DNA from: Peribacillus sp044761985
GTDB lineage: Bacteria > Bacillota > Bacilli > Bacillales > DSM-1321
NCBI RefSeq assembly: GCF_044761985.1
Contig: NZ_JBIWDK010000002.1
Span: 186,001-250,000, forward strand
Direction: 5' to 3'
Length of the DNA stretch: 64,000 nt
Shown: positions 58,953 to 64,000 of the stretch, one piece after another
How positions within the stretch are numbered: position 1 is the stretch's first letter
How the letters are laid out: each line of letters opens with the position of its first letter
Translations under genes and position numbers: made by a program
The notes under the pieces: generated by a model
Database searches by the model: none
Seen by the model: the letters and a program-made list of their open reading frames with translations, nothing else
Told to the model about the DNA's origin: nothing

Positions 58953-61520
58953 TTAAAAATCAAAGTCACTTACGATTCCTAAGTTAATAGAAAACGGTAC
59001 TTTCTCCGTAACAACACCTGTTTCTGTATCTTTTACAATTAAATAATATGTCTTGTTGCGATCATATGAAATGCTTTTTAAGACAAGCTGGATCCTGAAT
59101 GTGCGCTCAGCTGGGTTATCAAATGCACGGTCTCCAATAATCGTTTCTTCGTTAGAAAGCACATTCCCTTCAGAATCCGCCATGTAAATAATGACTGTAC
59201 GAGCAATCACTTTATCTCCCACTTTTTCAGTTTGGAAGAAATCCAAGTTAAAAATGCTGTTCGTGATTTTGCGTGTTGTGCTTGTTAGTCTGATATCAAT
59301 CTTTTGAATGGCTTGGGAACCTTTTTGTCCTGCCCGCTTATTTTTGAAGGCGAGTAACGGAACAACGACTTCTTGTAGGCTTGTTCCACCATGTACAAAG
59401 TTCACACCTGCCCCTTGTATACGATTACGAATCGTTCCATTCGGTACATACGCCGTCAATTGATGTTCGTTTTTCACAACTGAAGATAGCTCAATCGCCA
59501 ATTGTCCTGGAACATCACGCTTCTCTTTTGATAGCACATATCGACGTTTCACTTCAGTCGCATCCACTATTTCATTTCCAATCCTGTCGCTCTCTTCCAG
59601 TGCATCCCGCTGATACAAGAAGCCATGATCCGCAGTAATGTACACATTCGTTCCACTTAGATCATCCCGAATGATTTTTACTAAGTCGTATAACTGATTC
59701 AACGCCGTTTCCACTGCATTAAACGTGTAGATTTCCGTTGATGCTTTGTCGCCCATCGCATCAATAGTATCATGATAAATATAGACAAGCTTCTTTCCCT
59801 TGAACTTTTCACGTCTGCCTGCCTTATTCATTGCCAGCACGTCTTGGAAATGTACAGCGATACTCTCTTCTTCAAAAGATTGGATGATTTTCTTACGGTT
59901 TTCAAGCCCCGCAGAATCTTTTCCTTCGACAAGTACCCGCCCGTTTTCATCAAAATCAATGTTCCGATGTGGAAGCAGTGATGCCATTCCAAGTTTTGTA
60001 ACAGACGGTACAACCCCAAGCATAGTCTGTATATCACAAACACCCATTGTCTCGCTATTCAACCGTTCTGCCAGCTCAACACCTACTTCATACCGCATCG
60101 CATCCGAGATGATGACAAAGGCTCTTTCACCTTTTCGGATATGCGGTGCAACTACCGATGAATAAAACCCTTGTTGATTCTGCACACCAGGAAGTGACCA
60201 ATCTTCTGTCATTTCCGACTTCACTGCCTGTGACCAATGTGAGCTTAACTCGCCCATAAACCAATTCGTATACAGATGTTCCACAAGCTCTTTCAGCTTT
60301 TTCAATAATTCATGGTTACTTTCTTCATCATACGCAACGTAAAACTTGCGGTAGTATGTATCCATGACGTGATACTCTTTTCTATACGCTTCGTACAGGT
60401 CAATCGCCCGACCTTGCCAGATGCCTTGTTGATGTTTTTTATGAAATTCATGCATCTTCACTGTGTAATAAAGTGCTTCGTATACAGACGCATACTTCTC
60501 GTAGTAATGCTTTGCTCTTCTTAGCTTAATGAGTTTCGTGTATTCCTCGTAATCTTCCAGCTTCTCCATTAGGCTATTTGCAATGTGAATGATGATTGCT
60601 CGGTCGATATAGGGGAATGTATCCGCCTGCCTGAACTCGTCTATCGGTACAGATTGCATAATACTCGAAAGTTGGATTTCCTGTTCAACCATTTCAGCAT
60701 AAACATCAAAAACTGTATAGTCTGTTTTATGATGCATCCAATGGTCGATGAACACTAATGCATTAGCCTTGTTTCGCACAGCAATAAAATCCTGCACGGT
60801 CATCAAATAATCTTCACTCACCGAATGATTAAAAGCTGTAACTGTCAAATGAATGAACAACGTCTTCAACGTCTTTGTTTCACGCTCGTACCCATAATGA
60901 TTTTCCACATACGTCCAAAACACATAAAGGTCAAAGAATTTCTCCATTTGTGATAAGTATTTGTTTTCATTATCGTCCAGCGAATCCATCAGTATCGCTT
61001 TTAACACAGCTTCAAAGTCAGGTGTCTTCACGTTGCACAACATGCTCATGATTGCCAATTCAATCGTTTCTTCTGTAAAGGATTCGATTCCAAATGCCTG
61101 GAATTTACGGAAACGTTCTTTGTTGTTAAAGAATCGCTCATGTTTTTTAACGGTTGCTCTGAGTGATGGATCAATGTGAAGCTCACTCAAAATAAGTGAT
61201 AACCGATCCGCAAAAAACGTCTTTGAATACAACACCGTATCCGCCAGCCAGTTATCCTCTACTCCTAATTCCAAATTTGTATAGATCAAATATGAAGAAG
61301 TCGGATCTTCTTCCTCCAATAAATGCTTTATATAAAACTGATTATGATTGGATAATGTTTGGAATTTAACCCCATCAATCTCCAATTGCCCAATCTCCTC
61401 TATAAATTCCTCATCTTTGTCCACCCAAAACACTATCTTTCGCTGTTCTCCGTCTTTTAACGGTTCATTGAAAATGTCCTGTAAGGTAGATTCGATTTGT
61501 GTCATGTTCATTGCATTCAC
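58953..61520 (-). CDS. pglZ: BREX-1 phosphatase PglZ (type A)
   Basis: An 855-residue PglZ. The alkaline-phosphatase-like core is in the middle: AFVIISDAMRYEVGVELAE holds the first metal Asp, KKLVYIYHDTIDAMGDKAS follows, and NVYITADHGFLYQRDAL carries the Asp-His metal pair. A helical N-terminal region (about 450 residues) and a beta-rich C-terminal region complete the protein. BREX-1 systems need PglZ for both methylation and defence. It precedes brxL by 16 bases. Upstream, in place of direct contact with pglX, lies about 1 kb with a decayed gene. No truncation is visible. Confidence 0.92.
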   Translation of the reverse strand: MNAMNMTQIESTLQDIFNEPLKDGEQRKIVFWVDKDEEFIEEIGQLEIDGVKFQTLSNHNQFYIKHLLEEEDPTSSYLIYTNLELGVEDNWLADTVLYSKTFFADRLSLILSELHIDPSLRATVKKHERFFNNKERFRKFQAFGIESFTEETIELAIMSMLCNVKTPDFEAVLKAILMDSLDDNENKYLSQMEKFFDLYVFWTYVENHYGYERETKTLKTLFIHLTVTAFNHSVSEDYLMTVQDFIAVRNKANALVFIDHWMHHKTDYTVFDVYAEMVEQEIQLSSIMQSVPIDEFRQADTFPYIDRAIIIHIANSLMEKLEDYEEYTKLIKLRRAKHYYEKYASVYEALYYTVKMHEFHKKHQQGIWQGRAIDLYEAYRKEYHVMDTYYRKFYVAYDEESNHELLKKLKELVEHLYTNWFMGELSSHWSQAVKSEMTEDWSLPGVQNQQGFYSSVVAPHIRKGERAFVIISDAMRYEVGVELAERLNSETMGVCDIQTMLGVVPSVTKLGMASLLPHRNIDFDENGRVLVEGKDSAGLENRKKIIQSFEEESIAVHFQDVLAMNKAGRREKFKGKKLVYIYHDTIDAMGDKASTEIYTFNAVETALNQLYDLVKIIRDDLSGTNVYITADHGFLYQRDALEESDRIGNEIVDATEVKRRYVLSKEKRDVPGQLAIELSSVVKNEHQLTAYVPNGTIRNRIQGAGVNFVHGGTSLQEVVVPLLAFKNKRAGQKGSQAIQKIDIRLTSTTRKITNSIFNLDFFQTEKVGDKVIARTVIIYMADSEGNVLSNEETIIGDRAFDNPAERTFRIQLVLKSISYDRNKTYYLIVKDTETGVVTEKVPFSINLGIVSDFDF

Positions 61521-61660
61521 CTACTCTCTACATCCATAATAAAACTAAGATACAACAATTAAGATAGATATATCTTTTTGATTAATTAAAGGTACTTTAA
61601 CTACAACCTCTATAAATTTCGAATTATCCACTTAGACTTCTTCAACTTTGTATATCAGTA

Positions 61661-62456
61661 CTATTTTCTAATAACTTCTTTTAAATCTTCTATTATTTCT
61701 TGCGATTTGAATATAATTTCTTCTCTTAGCTCATATTTTCTTAACTTTTGTGTATCTGCAAGTCATAATTAAGAGCCATGTACTCGGCAAGCGACATACC
61801 TAATTCTTTTTTAAATGGAGGTAATTTATTACTTACACCATTTACAGTTGCATTTAAAACAGAATTGTATACATGTACTAAACCTCCATAAATCGGAACA
61901 AAAATATTATTAGCTTCATCTACACAAACTTCACTATCATACATATCTTCATTATTCAGGAGATTAATAATAGGTTTATTGAAATCCTCTCTTCGAATTA
62001 ATTCAACTGATAAGGCTAAATGCTCTACCGTCCATTCGTTCCCTTCCCTGTCCATATTATTACTGATTCCTTTAATTAGACTTCTTCATATCCATTTTCA
62101 AATATATTTACAATTTTTCTTATGAGCAACAGAAACTAAGTTGATTTTATTAAATTGCTCTTTTTGTGAATATAAATAATTGCACTTTTCTTGTAACTCC
62201 ATCGATAATCAATACTTATATTCATTTGTAACAACCTCCATCAGTATAGGGGTTTCTATATTTTTTAAAACATTCAATTCAAAATTACTTATTGGATTCA
62301 GTTCATCCAGGGCTGATATATCATGTTATTCCTTTCAATTACTAATGCTGATTTCTTCCTACCGCGAAAGTATCTAAAGAATCCGCCACCTACTGCTCCA
62401 ATTATAAGCACTGCACTTCCAGATAAAACACCTGTAAGAACTGTGTTCCACTCCAA
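61661..62456 (-). pseudogene. Decayed gene between pglX and pglZ
   Basis: Successive fragments on the minus strand read WNTVLTGVLSGSAVLIIGAV (a membrane segment), RKKSALVIERNNMIYQP, LNPISNFELNVLKNIETPIL, QEKCNYLYSQKEQFNKINLV. An intact 104-residue stretch follows (61741-62055, with NNIFVPIYGGLVHVYNSVL), then, after a further shift, REEIIFKSQEIIEDLKEVIR. At least three frameshifts or stops break it. It is a membrane-anchored protein of unknown family inserted in the BREX operon. The 104-residue part might still be made, though its RBS is weak. Nothing else occurs in 61521-62587. Confidence 0.55.
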
Positions 62457-62587
62457 CTATTACCATTAAGTACCACCCTATTTTTTTAGCCCCTACATCT
62501 TAAAAAGAACAATTGACCCGATTGTCACAATACGTATGAATGAAAGAGAAGCAAGTCCATGAATAGGAATCGCTTCTCATTCTAAAG

Positions 62588-64000
62588 TTAAATCTTCGCC
62601 ACTAACCCCTTAAACTTCTCATAATTCACTTGCACACCATCATCCAGATCTATATCAATCTGCATATCCGCCATATGATGCAACAGCTCGTCATACACTT
62701 TCAATTCGTCGATTTTCTTATCGAGCGATTTCAATTCTTTTTTCGCATTGCTAATTTCCTTTGCTGTGGAATCTCCTTCAATGATATTAAGTAAGTCCTT
62801 CTTCTCTCCATCCATTCGAATCTGAACCTCATGTAAATAATCCGTCCGAATACGAGAAAGTGTAGATTTATCATATCGATGCATATAGATGAGACAATTG
62901 AACGCCTTCTCCTTGCCCGACGTAAACTTCCAATAAATCGGTCTCCTCTTGTAAACTTGTGCATGATCCTTGTAAAAGTCATTTAAGAAATAACGACGCA
63001 ACGCTTCCCTTGCTGTTTCGTTCTTTCTTCGACCAATCGCATCAGCAACAAAATCGAGGTTTTCTTCGAGTGTTTCTTCACTAAATGTTACCCGAACGAA
63101 ATCCACGAATCTTGTAATGATGTCATCTTCAAAATAAGCACCTGGTAAGATTGGGAGAATATTGTCTTCATCTGCTGGGAATGTTTGATAGCGAGAAGAA
63201 TCAAACTCTCCGCCTGCATAGATTAGCCCATCTCCATCGAGTGAGTAACGACCGAAAGAACAACCGATGGCATAGGAGATGAAGCTTTTGATATCTCGTT
63301 CCAAATCAGCTTTTCTGACGGACACATATTTCTCTTCGACCATTGGATTTAATTCGCCCTGCAGATTGTATTTATCAATGAAAATAAGATTTAAGTCCTC
63401 TTCATTTTTTTTCAGCTGTTTAAATTGTTCTTCACTTCGGTATTGCCATTTTTTAAAGCCAAATTCAATTTTCTTTACACCTTCTTTATGAATTAATAGT
63501 GGATGCCGACTGAAATCCCAAGAATTTTCAAATGAGTTCCAATCTCTTTTTGAAATATTAATACAGTCTTTTACCCTTTTAATAATTTCATTGTCGGATA
63601 GTGATAAAAATGGTAACGCTCCAACATACCCCACTCGATAATGAAGCCCTGTAACTGTCAAATCTAATAAGTGTTGAGCTACAATAGAATTCAAATACCC
63701 AATTGTTTCAAATAAAAGTGACTCATCGTAGTATTTCGGAAACAAGGTTTGTCCCCCATTATCAAAGACGAAACCAGGTTCAGTATATCTCCCGCTAAAC
63801 CCGCCTGAAGTCAAATCAGTCCAGGTCATCCCTTCTCGAAAGTAGTATTGATTACTGCTACAACTCGCTTTAGGATCCTTCTTTAATTCACTTCCATCAT
63901 TCTCATAATTAACAACATATTCTTGATTTCCATACCACTTTCTAAACAGTCCGCCTTTATTATGAGGAAACCATTTTCTGTTACTATACTTTGCTTCTTC
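62588..64000 (-). CDS. pglX: BREX-1 adenine methyltransferase PglX, C-terminal part
   Basis: The frame is open to the right edge, so only the last 470 or so residues of a protein of roughly 1,200 are here. Before the first internal Met (63829) it reads KWFPHNKGGLFRKWYGNQEY, VVNYENDGSEL and YYFREGMTWTDLTSGGFSGR, the target-recognition part of PglX. Later come FISYAIGCSFGRYSLDGDGL and a C-terminal coiled coil ending near VNYEKFKGLV. PglX methylates the sixth position of adenine in a short non-palindromic site to mark self DNA. The catalytic NPPY motif lies outside the window. Confidence 0.9.
   Translation of the reverse strand, partial: EEAKYSNRKWFPHNKGGLFRKWYGNQEYVVNYENDGSELKKDPKASCSSNQYYFREGMTWTDLTSGGFSGRYTEPGFVFDNGGQTLFPKYYDESLLFETIGYLNSIVAQHLLDLTVTGLHYRVGYVGALPFLSLSDNEIIKRVKDCINISKRDWNSFENSWDFSRHPLLIHKEGVKKIEFGFKKWQYRSEEQFKQLKKNEEDLNLIFIDKYNLQGELNPMVEEKYVSVRKADLERDIKSFISYAIGCSFGRYSLDGDGLIYAGGEFDSSRYQTFPADEDNILPILPGAYFEDDIITRFVDFVRVTFSEETLEENLDFVADAIGRRKNETAREALRRYFLNDFYKDHAQVYKRRPIYWKFTSGKEKAFNCLIYMHRYDKSTLSRIRTDYLHEVQIRMDGEKKDLLNIIEGDSTAKEISNAKKELKSLDKKIDELKVYDELLHHMADMQIDIDLDDGVQVNYEKFKGLVAKI

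Noticed and set aside
62180..62377. 65-codon plus-strand frame near the BREX operon
   Set aside because: It has no RBS, and it lies opposite a recognisable decayed minus-strand gene.
30665..62587. CRISPR array
   Set aside because: I looked for regularly spaced short repeats in the AT-rich gaps and found none; repeats present are single dyads or pairs.

Overview
The window looks like a chromosome segment from a Bacillaceae bacterium, most like Bacillus or Peribacillus. Low GC content, strong AGGAGG ribosome binding sites and many intrinsic terminators point that way. So do gene sets in Bacillus subtilis order: yclNOPQ-type siderophore uptake, ykoGHI-type two-component/PepSY, des-desK-desR, and a sporulenol-synthase-type cyclase. 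The genus is an inference; no rRNA or other marker gene is present.

Positions 1 to about 30,660 are ordinary core or niche genes. In order: an FtsX/MacB-type ABC exporter; an RraA-like protein; lipoteichoic acid synthase; a Fur-controlled siderophore importer; a DUF1450 protein; a secreted M14 carboxypeptidase; a squalene-hopene-type cyclase; a glycosyltransferase with TPR-like repeats; a two-component system with its PepSY protein; MsrA; the DesK-DesR thermosensor with its desaturase; a CPA1 Na+/H+ antiporter; and a formate dehydrogenase cluster (fdhD, DUF2294, fdhA, DUF1641) followed by an Mrp-type ATPase. Two regulatory regions stand out. A dense cluster of DnaA boxes lies between the cyclase and the glycosyltransferase. 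A leader with a long terminator hairpin precedes fdhA.

Positions 31,000 to 42,660 hold the most unusual object: a nine-gene, tightly packed minus-strand cassette. It encodes a tail-anchored coiled-coil protein, two dynamin-like GTPases flanking a related pseudo-GTPase/GTPase fusion, a glycine-zipper membrane protein, a large HerA/DUF87-type ATPase, a PD-(D/E)XK-like nuclease and two helical proteins. I do not recognise it as a catalogued system. Its architecture (membrane remodelling plus DNA translocase and nuclease) and its place beside another defence locus suggest anti-phage defence. Gene debris flanks it on both sides.

Positions 44,040 to 64,000 are an integrated element. It begins at a duplicated 3' end that looks like tmRNA (an attachment-site half). 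It carries an XRE-ImmA protease and partner, small unknown genes, a degraded paralogue, an Api92-like protein, a P4-type primase-helicase, a ParM/ParR-like segregation pair with nearby repeats, remnants of a phage methylase and a phage repressor, a MITE-like element, and a type 1 BREX locus (brxL, pglZ, and pglX running off the right edge). The BREX locus contains a decayed gene between pglX and pglZ, and ends in a small gene interrupted at a canonical -1 slippery heptamer.
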